A stretch of 23,393 nt of DNA from DASRBO01 sp035653595. Its GTDB lineage: Bacteria; Actinomycetota; Acidimicrobiia; Acidimicrobiales; JAJPHE01. The stretch spans positions 1-23,393 of the forward strand of contig DASRBO010000070.1 of the NCBI GenBank assembly GCA_035653595.1. Direction: 5' to 3'. The notes beneath the pieces are model-generated. The model did not search any database, was not told the origin of the DNA, and saw only the letters and a list, made by a program, of their open reading frames with translations. Shown here piece by piece: positions 12,710 to 19,679 of the stretch (its first letter is position 1; each line of letters begins with the position of its first letter). Position numbers and translations under genes: made by a program.

Positions 12710-13533
12710 CGGGGCCGCCCCTCGGCCGTGCGGCGGTCGATGAGGGCTCCGAAGCGCTCGGCCACCTGCTCCTCGGGCACCCGCTCGAAGCCGGCCCCGG
12801 TGATGGTCGCCACCGTGGGGTAGATGCCCCGGATCACGTCCGGGCCCCCGGTGGCCGTGTCCTCGTCGGCTGCCTCGTAGAGGGCCTGGATGGCCACCTC
12901 CACCGCCTCGTCGCGGGGCATCCCGTCGTGGAAGGCCAGCTTGATGGCGGTGCGGGCCAGCCGGCCGCCGGACCCGGTGGTGGAGAAGTCCTCCTCCTCG
13001 TACGGGCCGCCGGTTGGGTCGTAGGTGAAGATGCGCCCCCGCCCCCGACGCAGGTCGAAGCCGGCGAAGAGCGGCACCACCACGAAGCCCTGCATGGCCA
13101 TGGGCAGGTGCTGGCGGATCATCTGACCCAGCTGGTTGGCCTTGCCCTCCAGCGACAGCGGGGTGCCCTCCACCTTCTCGTAGTGCTCCAGCTGGGTCTG
13201 GAACAGCTTGACCATCTCGATGGCCGTGCTGGCCGCTCCGGCGAAGCACACCCCGGAGTGGGAGTCGGCGGGAAGAACCTTCTCCACCGCCCGGTGGGCG
13301 ATTTCGGTGCCGGTGGTCGCCCGGCGGTCGCCGGCCATTACCACCCCGTCGGCGTAACGCAGGGCCAGCACGGTGGTCCCGTGACGGATGTCACCCAGGG
13401 CTCCGGGCACCGAGGAGGCGCCCCCGGACGCGCCGGGGCCGGGCAGGCCGAAGCCCTCCGTGGATGTTCGTCGAAGCAGTTCGAGGAAGTTGGGGCCCGG
13501 ATCGTCGGTGGCCCCGAATATCGGCAGGCTCAT
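12706..13533 (-). CDS. prcB: 20S proteasome beta subunit (catalytic)
   Basis: 275 residues. Residues 1-52 are a propeptide; cleavage before Thr53 in HGTTVLAL would expose the N-terminal nucleophile. Family residues follow: ADGVVMAGDRRAT, the lysine in VEKVLPAD (equivalent to Lys33) and SGGRLARTAIK near the active site. ATGGPDVIRGIYPT matches the mycobacterial beta subunit. The propeptide is similar in size to that of M. tuberculosis. Its Ser/Gly/Pro-rich second half (GPGASGGASSVPG) differs from it in sequence. The gene starts 8 bp after the pup stop and overlaps prcA, so pup, prcB and prcA form one tightly packed unit. Confidence 0.96.
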   Translation of the reverse strand: MSLPIFGATDDPGPNFLELLRRTSTEGFGLPGPGASGGASSVPGALGDIRHGTTVLALRYADGVVMAGDRRATTGTEIAHRAVEKVLPADSHSGVCFAGAASTAIEMVKLFQTQLEHYEKVEGTPLSLEGKANQLGQMIRQHLPMAMQGFVVVPLFAGFDLRRGRGRIFTYDPTGGPYEEEDFSTTGSGGRLARTAIKLAFHDGMPRDEAVEVAIQALYEAADEDTATGGPDVIRGIYPTVATITGAGFERVPEEQVAERFGALIDRRTAEGRPR

Positions 13534-13541
13534 GGGCCGGG

Positions 13542-13736
13542 CTACTGGCCGCCCTTCTGCACGTAGTTGCGCACGAACTCCTCGGCGTTGTCCTCCAGAA
13601 CCTCGTCGATCTCGTCGAGCAAGTCGTCCAGCTCCGCCTTGAGCTTCTCGCCCTTGTCGGTGGCGGGAGGGGCCTCCTCGACCACCTCCTCGGTGCGGGC
13701 GGGCGCCTGCTTCTTCTTCAGCTCACGTTCGGCCAT
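13542..13736 (-). CDS. pup: Prokaryotic ubiquitin-like protein Pup
   Basis: 64 residues, highly charged and probably disordered in its N-terminal half. It ends VQKGGQ, so it is made in the Gln form and must be deamidated by Dop to GGE before PafA can use it. The helical segment LKAELDDLLDEIDEVLEDNAE (about 32-52) is the part that coils with the Mpa coiled coil in known structures. The N-terminus (MAERELKKKQ) lacks recognisable motifs and serves as the unfolding initiation region. It lies between dop and prcB in the usual order. A good ribosome site (AGGAG) sits 9 nt before the ATG. Confidence 0.97.
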   Translation of the reverse strand: MAERELKKKQAPARTEEVVEEAPPATDKGEKLKAELDDLLDEIDEVLEDNAEEFVRNYVQKGGQ

Positions 13737-13745
13737 GTCACATCA

Positions 13746-13750
13746 CTCCT
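13746..13750 (-). promoter_or_regulatory. Shine-Dalgarno of pup overlapping the dop stop codon
   Basis: AGGAG begins inside the TAG stop of dop (13749-13751) and is 9 nt from the pup ATG. Ribosomes terminating on dop would be next to the pup start, suggesting coupling or reinitiation. Confidence 0.6.
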
Positions 13751-15236
13751 AGGAACCCAGTCTCTCCAACAGCTCGGCCGGGCTCGAACATCCCTCCAAC
13801 AAGCTATCGACGTGAGCGGCCGTGCCCCTGAGGGGTTCCATCATCGGAACCCTCCTGAGTGGGTCCGTGCCCAGGTCGAATACCAGGGAATCCCAGTTGG
13901 CGGCAGCGATGGCGCTGGACCAACGCTGGAGGCACTTGCCCCTGAAGTATGCCCGGGTATCGGGCGGGGGCTCGGTGATAGCGGTCACAACCTCCTCGTC
14001 GGTGGTCAGGCGCTCCATGGGCAGCCGGGAGAACAGCGACCGCTCCGGGCGCAGGTCGTGGTACTGGAGGTCCATGGCGGCCAGGCGGTGGTCGTCCCAG
14101 CCCAGGCCGTGGCGCTGGCGGTAGGCGTCGAGCAGGTTGTACTTGGCCACCCAGTCGAGCTGGCCCGAAAGGGCCATGGGGTCCGATTCGAGCCCGGCCA
14201 GCACCGCCTCCCACCGCTGGAGCACGGCCCGACCGGCCTCGTGGCCCCCCAGGCAGTCCAGTCCCCGCTCCTCGGCGTACTTGCGGCCGAGGTCGTGCAG
14301 CTCCCACTGGATCTCGAGAGCCGTCATGGTGCGTCCGGCGGCCAGCTCCAGCGGCTGGCGCAGGGTCAGGTCGTAGGAGACCTTGCGGAGGGCCTGGACG
14401 GGGGCGGCCAGCACGAAGTCGTGCTCGGCCAGCCAGTCGTCCTCGACCATGGCCAGGAACAGGGCGGTGACACCCACCTTGAGGAAGGTGGCCACCTCGG
14501 CCAGGTTGGCGTCGCCCACGATGACGTGGAGCCGGCGGTACTTCTGGGCGTCGGAGTGCGGCTCGTCGCGGGTGTTCACGATGGGCCGCTTGAGCGTGGT
14601 CTCCAGCCCGACCTCCTCCTCGAAGAAGTCGGCCCGCTGGGACAGCTGGAAGGGCACCGGCTCGGAGGTGGCGGCCTCGGTGCCCACCTTGCCCGCCCCG
14701 GTGAAGATCTGGCGGGTCACGAAGAAGGGGATGACCTGCTGGACGATGCGGGAGAACGGGACCGTCCGGTCGACCAGGTAGTTCTCGTGGCAGCCGTAGG
14801 AGTTGCCCTTGCGGTCGGAGTTGTTCTTGTAGACCACGATCCCCTGGGCCGGGGGGAGCACCCGGGCGGCGGCCTCCATGCTGCGCTCGAGGATCTTCTC
14901 CCCCGCCTTGTCGTAGACCACCACCTGGCGGGGACTGGCGCACTCGGGGGTGGAGTACTCCGGGTGGGCGTGGTCGACGTAGTAGCGGGCCCCGTTGGTG
15001 AGCACGGTGTTGACCAGGTTGGTCTCCACCTCGGGCGGGGTGGACCCCTCGCGGGCGAAGCCGCGGGCGTCGTTTCCGGGGGCCTCGTCCTCGAAGTCCC
15101 AGCCCACCTTGCGCTGGACCTGGGCCACGTAGGCGTTGATCAGGGCCGAGGAGGCGGCGATGGGGTTGGACTCGGCCGCCCCGCGCAGGATGATCCCGTA
15201 CTCGGTCTCCATTCCGATGACCTTCGGGATGGCCAT
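13749..15236 (-). CDS. dop: Pup deamidase/depupylase Dop
   Basis: 495 residues, longer than PafA, as is usual for Dop. It converts the C-terminal Gln of Pup to Glu and can remove Pup from targets. Glu10 in GMETEYG is the likely metal ligand, and Asp88 in YYVDHAHPEYSTPE is the catalytic Asp. The Dop-specific loop lies between, at about residues 45-67 (GWDFEDEAPGNDARGF). The protein shares YKNNSDRKGNSYGCHENYL and RPIVNTRDEPHSDA with PafA. The ATG is followed by MAIPKVIGMETEYG, matching known starts. TAGGGT stands 6 nt before it, so dop may have its own leaderless promoter in the 73-bp gap after mpa. Confidence 0.96.
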   Translation of the reverse strand: MAIPKVIGMETEYGIILRGAAESNPIAASSALINAYVAQVQRKVGWDFEDEAPGNDARGFAREGSTPPEVETNLVNTVLTNGARYYVDHAHPEYSTPECASPRQVVVYDKAGEKILERSMEAAARVLPPAQGIVVYKNNSDRKGNSYGCHENYLVDRTVPFSRIVQQVIPFFVTRQIFTGAGKVGTEAATSEPVPFQLSQRADFFEEEVGLETTLKRPIVNTRDEPHSDAQKYRRLHVIVGDANLAEVATFLKVGVTALFLAMVEDDWLAEHDFVLAAPVQALRKVSYDLTLRQPLELAAGRTMTALEIQWELHDLGRKYAEERGLDCLGGHEAGRAVLQRWEAVLAGLESDPMALSGQLDWVAKYNLLDAYRQRHGLGWDDHRLAAMDLQYHDLRPERSLFSRLPMERLTTDEEVVTAITEPPPDTRAYFRGKCLQRWSSAIAAANWDSLVFDLGTDPLRRVPMMEPLRGTAAHVDSLLEGCSSPAELLERLGS

Positions 15237-15242
15237 GGGGCG

Positions 15243-15248
15243 ACCCTA
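15243..15248 (-). promoter_or_regulatory. Putative -10 element (TAGGGT) of dop
   Basis: On the minus strand TAGGGT is followed by 6 nt and then the dop ATG. It lies in the only sizeable gap (73 bp) between mpa and pup, so dop, pup, prcB and prcA could be transcribed apart from mpa. Confidence 0.4.
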
Positions 15249-15309
15249 CCCGGCCGGGCGGTCAGCGGCTACGCCTGGGCCCGACGAGCCGCCGGGGGCG
15301 GCCCGGCCT

Positions 15310-17079
15310 CTACAGGTACTGGCCGGTGCCCACCCGCTCGATGGCCCGGCCACCGGAGGCTTCCTTCCCCTGGGAGAGCAGGGTGCGGACATAGACGATC
15401 CGCTCGCCCTTCTTGCCGGAGATCTTCGCCCAGTCGTCCGGGTTGGTGGTGTTGGGCAGGTCCTCGTGCTCGCGGTACTCCTGCTTGATCGAGGCCAGCA
15501 TGTCGGCGGTGCAGATGCCCCAGCCCTCGCCGGCGATCACCCGCTTGATGGCCAGCTTCTTGGCCCGGCGGACGATGTTCTCGATCATGGCGCCGGAGGA
15601 GAAGTCCTTGAAGTAGAGGATCTCCTTGTCCCCGTTCTGGTAGGTCACCTCGAGGAAGCGGTTCTCGTCGTCCTCGCGGTACATCTCCGCCACCGTGCGG
15701 TCGATGATGGCCGCCACCGCCTTGGCCGGGTCGCCGTCGCCCAGGCTCTTGACCTCGCCCTCGTCGAGGGGCAGGTCCGGGGTGAGGTAGCGGGAGAAGA
15801 TCTGCGCCGCCGCCTTGCGGTCAGGCCGCTCGATCTTGATCTTCACGTCCAGCCGGCCGGGGCGGAGGATGGCCGGGTCGATCAGGTCCTCGCGGTTGGA
15901 GGCCCCGATCACGATGACGTTGCGCAGCGCCTCCACCCCGTCGATCTCTGCCAGCAGCTGGGGCACGATGGTGGACTCCATGTCCGAGCTGATGCCGGTG
16001 CCGCGGGTGCGGAAGAGGGAGTCCATCTCGTCGAAGAAGACGATGACGGGCCAGCCCTCCTCCGACTTCTCCCGAGCCCGCTGGAAGACCAGGCGGATCT
16101 GGCGCTCGGTCTCGCCCACGTACTTGTTGAGCAGCTCGGGGCCCTTGATGTTGAGGAAGTAGCTGCGGGCGGTCTTGTCCCCCGACTGCTCGGCCACCTT
16201 TTTGGCCAGGGAGTTGGCCACCGCCTTGGCGATGAGGGTCTTGCCGCACCCCGGGGGGCCGTAGAGCAGGATCCCCTTGGGGGCGGGCAGCTTGTGCTGC
16301 ACGAAGAGGTCGCGGTGCAGGAACGGGAGCTCGACGGCGTCGGTGATGGCCTCGATCTGGTCGTCGAGGCCGCCGACGTCGGCGTAGGAGACGTCGGGCA
16401 CCTCCTCCAGCACCAGCTCCTCCACCTCGGGACGGGGGAGCCGCTCGAGCAGGAGCCCGCTGCGGGGATCCATTAGGACCGAGTCCCCCGCCCGCAGCCG
16501 GATGTCCGCCAGGGAGTCGGCCAGCTCCACGACCCGCTCCTCGTCGGCCCGGCCCACGATGATGGCCCGGTTGCCTTCGAGATGCTCCTTGAGCGTGACC
16601 ACTTCGCCGGAAATCTCCCCTGCCCGGGCCAGGACCACGTTGAGGGAGTCGTTGAGCACGACCTCCTGGCCGCGGGCCAGCTCCTCGAAGGCGATCTCCG
16701 GGTGCAGCGACACCCGCATCTTGCGGCCGCCGGAGAAGACGTCGACGGTCCCGTCGTCGTTGTGGCCAAGGAAGGTCCCGTAGGCCGACGGGGGCTGGGT
16801 CAGCTTGTCGACCTCCTCCCGCAGGGCCGTGATGTGCTCGCGGGCCTCCCGCAGGGTGAAGGTCAGCTTCTCGTTCTGGGACAGGGCCTGCTGCAGCTGA
16901 CCCTTCGTCTCGAGCAGCTTCTCCTCGAGGGTGCGCACCCGTTTGGGCGCGTCCTGCAGCCGCCGCCGCAAGGTAATGACCTCTTCTTCCAGCGTCTTGG
17001 CCTGCTGCTGGAGCTCGGCGACCTCACGCTCGTAAGCGCCGAGCCGACGCTGGTACTCGTCGTCGGGCGTCGGGACCAC
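15310..17079 (-). CDS. mpa: Proteasome-associated AAA+ ATPase Mpa/ARC
   Basis: 589 residues from the GTG at 17079. It is the hexameric unfoldase that captures pupylated proteins and feeds them to the 20S core. The N-terminal coiled coil (about residues 8-92) binds Pup. Two OB-fold segments (about 97-235) follow, then a single AAA+ domain with Walker A GPPGCGKT (274-281), Walker B VIVFFDEMD (345-353), the RTRGTG loop and the arginine fingers in ILRPGRLD. The C-terminus is GQYL, whose penultimate Tyr opens the alpha-ring gate. AGAGGAGGG lies just before the GTG, which decides the start; an upstream in-frame ORF lacks this. The gene begins a minus-strand run that continues into dop and diverges from ferredoxin. 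Confidence 0.95.
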   Translation of the reverse strand: MVPTPDDEYQRRLGAYEREVAELQQQAKTLEEEVITLRRRLQDAPKRVRTLEEKLLETKGQLQQALSQNEKLTFTLREAREHITALREEVDKLTQPPSAYGTFLGHNDDGTVDVFSGGRKMRVSLHPEIAFEELARGQEVVLNDSLNVVLARAGEISGEVVTLKEHLEGNRAIIVGRADEERVVELADSLADIRLRAGDSVLMDPRSGLLLERLPRPEVEELVLEEVPDVSYADVGGLDDQIEAITDAVELPFLHRDLFVQHKLPAPKGILLYGPPGCGKTLIAKAVANSLAKKVAEQSGDKTARSYFLNIKGPELLNKYVGETERQIRLVFQRAREKSEEGWPVIVFFDEMDSLFRTRGTGISSDMESTIVPQLLAEIDGVEALRNVIVIGASNREDLIDPAILRPGRLDVKIKIERPDRKAAAQIFSRYLTPDLPLDEGEVKSLGDGDPAKAVAAIIDRTVAEMYREDDENRFLEVTYQNGDKEILYFKDFSSGAMIENIVRRAKKLAIKRVIAGEGWGICTADMLASIKQEYREHEDLPNTTNPDDWAKISGKKGERIVYVRTLLSQGKEASGGRAIERVGTGQYL

Positions 17080-17093
17080 CTCCCTCCTCTGCG

Positions 17094-17099
17094 AACATA
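17094..17099 (-). promoter_or_regulatory. Possible -10 element (TATGTT) of mpa
   Basis: TATGTT on the minus strand ends 14 nt before the mpa GTG. A transcript starting 6-8 nt later would have a leader of only about 7 nt, just containing AGGAGGG. The -35 position is poor (GCCACA). Confidence 0.3.
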
Positions 17100-17196
17100 C
17101 ACCTCGCCCGTGCGGATGTGGCTCATACCGCCACCCCAGGTGAGCAGTCCGGGCCGGGCGGGGGCAATCGAGTTTCACCCGCCAATCCCAGGGAAA

Positions 17197-17225
17197 TTGA
17201 CACTAGTGTGGACCCTGGGTAGGTT
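17197..17225 (+). promoter_or_regulatory. Sigma-70-type promoter of the ferredoxin gene (TTGACA-17-TAGGTT)
   Basis: A perfect -35 TTGACA (17197-17202), a 17-bp spacer and -10 TAGGTT (17220-17225). Transcription would start near 17232, giving a leader of about 23 nt with GGAGAGG (17241-17247), 7 nt before the ATG. It is the only consensus -35 I found in the window. Confidence 0.7.
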
Positions 17226-17254
17226 CGGCCCAGGGCCCACGGAGAGGTTGCTAG

Positions 17255-17494
17255 ATGAAGGTCTGGATCGATCAGGATCTGTGCACCGGAGACGGTCTCT
17301 GCGAGGAGATCGCTCCCGCCGTGTTCACCTTGCTCGACGACGGCCTGGCCTACGTCAAGGAAGGCGACAAGGTCATGAGCGACCCGGGCGGGCCCCAGGG
17401 CATGGCCGTCGTCCCCGAGGGCATGGAGGACGCCGTGGTGGAGGCGTCCGAGGAGTGCCCGGGCGAGTGCATCTTCATCGAGAAGGAAGCCTGA
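17255..17494 (+). CDS. Small ferredoxin, probably [3Fe-4S] type
   Basis: 79 residues, strongly acidic. An electron carrier with one iron-sulfur cluster. Cys10, Asp13 and Cys16 follow the Cxx-D-xxC pattern seen in cluster sites where Asp or Ser replaces the second Cys. The expected fourth cysteine of the first group is Ala20 (CEEIAPAVF), and Cys68 in ECPGEC supplies the distant ligand. Cys72 may be an extra or non-ligand residue. This favours a [3Fe-4S] cluster or a [4Fe-4S] with Asp ligation. An inserted loop (about 36-57) enlarges the protein. Such ferredoxins often serve cytochromes P450, but none is nearby. It has a strong promoter and a clear ribosome site, diverges from mpa and converges on trmI. 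Confidence 0.88.
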   Translation: MKVWIDQDLCTGDGLCEEIAPAVFTLLDDGLAYVKEGDKVMSDPGGPQGMAVVPEGMEDAVVEASEECPGECIFIEKEA

Positions 17495-17523
17495 GCCCAC
17501 CTTCCTAAGGGCGCCTCCCCGGC

Positions 17524-18297
17524 CTAATGGCCGAGCAGGCGGGCATGGGTGAGGAACCCGGTGTGGGCCACCATGCGGTGGTCGGGCCGGACCGAGCGTC
17601 CCTCAACGTGCCATGTGCGCACCAGCACCTCGAGGGTTTCGGCCATGGCGAAGTCGCTGTCGCCGAGCGCCTCGCGGAGGGTGGCCACCTGGTTGATCGA
17701 CGGCAGGTAGGCGACGAGGATCCCGCCCGGCCGCAGGGACGAGGCGGCGTGGGGCACCACCTGCCAAGGCTCGGGCAGGTCGAGCACCACCCGGTCCAGG
17801 TCCGACTCGGCGATGCCCTCGTAGACGTCGCGCTCCTCCACCCGGAAGCGGCCGGCGGCCTCGGCGCCGAGGAAGGAGACCACGTTGGCCCTGGCCCGCT
17901 CGGCGAAGTCGGGACGCAGCTCGTAGCCCACCACGTCGGCGCCGGCCCGCAGCAGCGTCATGGAGAGGGCCCCCGAGCCCACGCCGGCCTCAAGCACCTG
18001 CACCCCGGGGCGGATGTCGGCGAGCACGAGGATCTGGCCCAGGTCCTTGGGGTAGATGACCTGGGCCCCCCGGGGCATCTTGAGGACGTAGTCGGCCAGG
18101 GTCGGGCGCACGGCCACGTAGCGGGCCCCGCTGGTGGTCCGCACGGCCGTGCCCTCGGGCCGACCGACCAGCTGGTCGTGGCCGAAGTAGCCGGCATGGC
18201 TGTGGAAGGAGGCGTCGGCGGTGAGGGTTATCAGGTAGCGCCGGCCCTTCGAGTCGAGGAGCAGGACCCGGTCGCCCTCGGCGAAGCCCTGGCTCAC
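17524..18297 (-). CDS. trmI: tRNA (adenine-58-N1)-methyltransferase TrmI
   Basis: 257 residues, close to M. tuberculosis Rv2118c, which it resembles throughout. It transfers methyl from S-adenosylmethionine to N1 of A58 in the T loop of tRNA. The N-terminal small domain (about 1-75) carries FHSHAGYFGHDQLVGRPEG. The catalytic domain begins with IYPKDLGQILVLADIRPG and the S-adenosylmethionine loop VLEAGVGSGALS. The motif DLPEPWQ, present here, belongs to the catalytic site. The GTG overlaps the ttuA stop as GTGA. Rv2118c also sits close to mpa in mycobacteria, so this part of the order is old. Confidence 0.94.
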   Translation of the reverse strand: MSQGFAEGDRVLLLDSKGRRYLITLTADASFHSHAGYFGHDQLVGRPEGTAVRTTSGARYVAVRPTLADYVLKMPRGAQVIYPKDLGQILVLADIRPGVQVLEAGVGSGALSMTLLRAGADVVGYELRPDFAERARANVVSFLGAEAAGRFRVEERDVYEGIAESDLDRVVLDLPEPWQVVPHAASSLRPGGILVAYLPSINQVATLREALGDSDFAMAETLEVLVRTWHVEGRSVRPDHRMVAHTGFLTHARLLGH

Positions 18298-19226
18298 CGC
18301 CTACGCCGGGTCGGCGCCTGCAGCGGGGCGGTGGCGGCGTCGACCAGCCGGCAGAACGAGCACGTCTCGCCGGTGGTGGGCGACCCGCACGCCGCGCAGG
18401 TGCCGAGGGACTGGCGCACCGCCTCCACCTCGGGGGCGAAGTGGGCCGCCCCCCGGTCGAGGAAGCCGAAGTAGAAGGCGGCCTTGGAGCCGGGCGAGGT
18501 CTCCTCGACGGCGTTGAGGGCGTCCTTGTAGCCGAGGTGCTTGTTGCCCTCGGCCATCGGGCACTCCTCCACGATGTAGTCGATGCCCCGCAGGACGCAG
18601 TAGGCCGCCATCTCCCGCTCGCCCAGCCGCACCAGGGGCTTGATCTTGCGCACGAAGCCGTCGGCCGCCGGCAGCACCGGCAGCTGGCGGCCCAGGTACT
18701 CGGTGGACCAGCGCAGCACGTTGCCGAACAGCACCGCCGCCTCGTCGTCGAGGTTGTGACCGGTCGCCACCACGTCGTAGCCCCCCTCGACCGCCGCCTG
18801 GTTGAACAGGTGACGCTTGGACAGCCCACAGGCCGAGCACGGGACCCGGCGGGCGGCGGCGGCCCCCTCCGGTATGCCGAAGCCGTAGGCGGAGGGGATG
18901 TCCACCTCGATGAGCCGGGCGCCCCGCCCGGAGGCAAAGGCACGGGCGAACTCGCCGGAGCGGTCGCTGTAGTCCCCAATGCCCAGTCCGAGGTACAGGC
19001 CGTCGGCGGCCACGCCCAGGTCGAGCAGGATGTCCCACAGGGCCAGGGAGTCCTTGCCCCCGGACACGGCCACGAGCACCCGCTCCCCCTCCCCGATCAT
19101 GTGGAAGTCCTCGAGGGAACGGCGGACCTGGGACCGGCAGTGGTGCAGGAAGCACTCCGGGCAGAAGGCGGCGTTGTGGCGCCGGAGCTCGATGACGGCC
19201 GGCTGGCGGCAGCGGCGGCACTTCAT
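18294..19226 (-). CDS. ttuA: TtuA/Ncs6/TtcA-family tRNA 2-thiolation enzyme
   Basis: 310 residues, an ATP-pyrophosphatase that adenylates a tRNA uridine and replaces O2 by sulfur. An N-terminal zinc finger is formed by CRRC (3-6) and CPEC (22-25), and the PP-loop SGGKDS is at 55-60. Cys130, Cys133 (PCSAC) and Cys222 (EECPM) match, by number and position, the three ligands of the catalytic [4Fe-4S] cluster reported for Thermus thermophilus TtuA. A C-terminal zinc finger has CAAC (277-280) and CSFC (289-292). The partner carrier gene lies directly upstream and overlaps as ATGA. TtuA acts at position 54 of the T loop; the related Ncs6 acts at position 34, which I cannot exclude but the carrier and the trmI neighbour make less likely. 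Confidence 0.88.
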   Translation of the reverse strand: MKCRRCRQPAVIELRRHNAAFCPECFLHHCRSQVRRSLEDFHMIGEGERVLVAVSGGKDSLALWDILLDLGVAADGLYLGLGIGDYSDRSGEFARAFASGRGARLIEVDIPSAYGFGIPEGAAAARRVPCSACGLSKRHLFNQAAVEGGYDVVATGHNLDDEAAVLFGNVLRWSTEYLGRQLPVLPAADGFVRKIKPLVRLGEREMAAYCVLRGIDYIVEECPMAEGNKHLGYKDALNAVEETSPGSKAAFYFGFLDRGAAHFAPEVEAVRQSLGTCAACGSPTTGETCSFCRLVDAATAPLQAPTRRRR

Positions 19227-19423
19227 AGGGCCCCTCCGGAAATGACCGGCCTGACCTCGATCTCGTCACCGTCGTCCAGCACGGCGTCGTCGGTCACCAG
19301 GGTGTCGCCCCTTATCACCAGGACCGACTCTCGCCGGACACCGAGCTCGGCCAGCAACTCGTGCACCCGACGGGGCCCGGCCACCTCGACCAGGCGGCGG
19401 GGGTTGCGCAACAGGACCCTCAC
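19223..19423 (-). CDS. ttuB: TtuB/ThiS-like sulfur-carrier protein with C-terminal extension (ends GGAL)
   Basis: 66 residues from the GTG at 19423, with a beta-grasp pattern: VRVLLRNP, then LLAELGV, ESVLVIRGD, and DDGDEIEVRPVISGG. ThiS, MoaD and TtuB are activated as C-terminal Gly-Gly thiocarboxylates. Here the Gly-Gly is followed by Ala-Leu before the stop, so processing or an alternative mechanism would be needed. The start 3 codons upstream (19432) is possible; TAGAGT exactly 7 nt before 19423 favours the shorter form. It overlaps ttuA by 4 bp, and the adjacency strongly suggests it is the sulfur donor of the encoded TtuA. No activating E1-like enzyme or desulfurase is in the window. Confidence 0.85.
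   Translation of the reverse strand: MRVLLRNPRRLVEVAGPRRVHELLAELGVRRESVLVIRGDTLVTDDAVLDDGDEIEVRPVISGGAL
19232..19237 (-). promoter_or_regulatory. Shine-Dalgarno of ttuA inside the Gly-Gly codons of ttuB
   Basis: On the minus strand GGA GGG encodes the diglycine of the carrier and also reads as GGAGGG, with GGAGG 6 nt from the ttuA ATG at 19226. The two extra codons (Ala, Leu) and the stop fill exactly the spacing needed. Confidence 0.75.
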
Positions 19424-19430
19424 CCCCGCC

Positions 19431-19436
19431 ACTCTA
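19431..19436 (-). promoter_or_regulatory. Putative -10 element (TAGAGT) of the ttuB-ttuA-trmI operon
   Basis: On the minus strand TAGAGT is followed by 7 nt and the GTG at 19423. The same hexamer and spacing are found before tatB. Confidence 0.45.
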
Positions 19437-19475
19437 GGGACCGGGGCGCCGCCGCCGGCCGGAGGCGCCGGTTCC

Positions 19476-19679
19476 TCAGGCGGGCGGAGCCTGGTGGGAG
19501 ATCACCACCGACTCACCGGGTGACAGATCCTCGGTGTAGACGGGTTGGGGCCCCCTCTTCGACCGGGCCCGGCCGTAGAGCCAGGCGGCCAGGCCGAGCA
19601 CCAGCCAGACGGGCTGGCCCCGCCGGACGCCCCTGGCCCAGCCGACGGTGCGCAGCAGGCGGAGCAGGCGGTCGATCAC
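19476..19679 (-). CDS. Small protein with one hydrophobic segment, function unknown
   Basis: 67 residues from GTG. An Arg-rich N-terminus (IDRLLRLLRTVGWARGVRRG) is followed by a short hydrophobic stretch (about 23-35, PVWLVLGLAAWLYG), a basic patch (RARSKRG) and a polar C-terminus. It is the last of three overlapping small membrane-type genes; its GTG overlaps the upstream stop as GTGA. I recognise no family. The tight overlap chain argues that it is real. Confidence 0.6.
   Translation of the reverse strand: MIDRLLRLLRTVGWARGVRRGQPVWLVLGLAAWLYGRARSKRGPQPVYTEDLSPGESVVISHQAPPA

Noticed and set aside
13464..15488. Plus-strand open frame of about 670 codons opposite pup and dop
   Set aside because: Dop and Pup are clearly encoded on the minus strand; the plus-strand product is His/Gly/Val-rich with no motifs.
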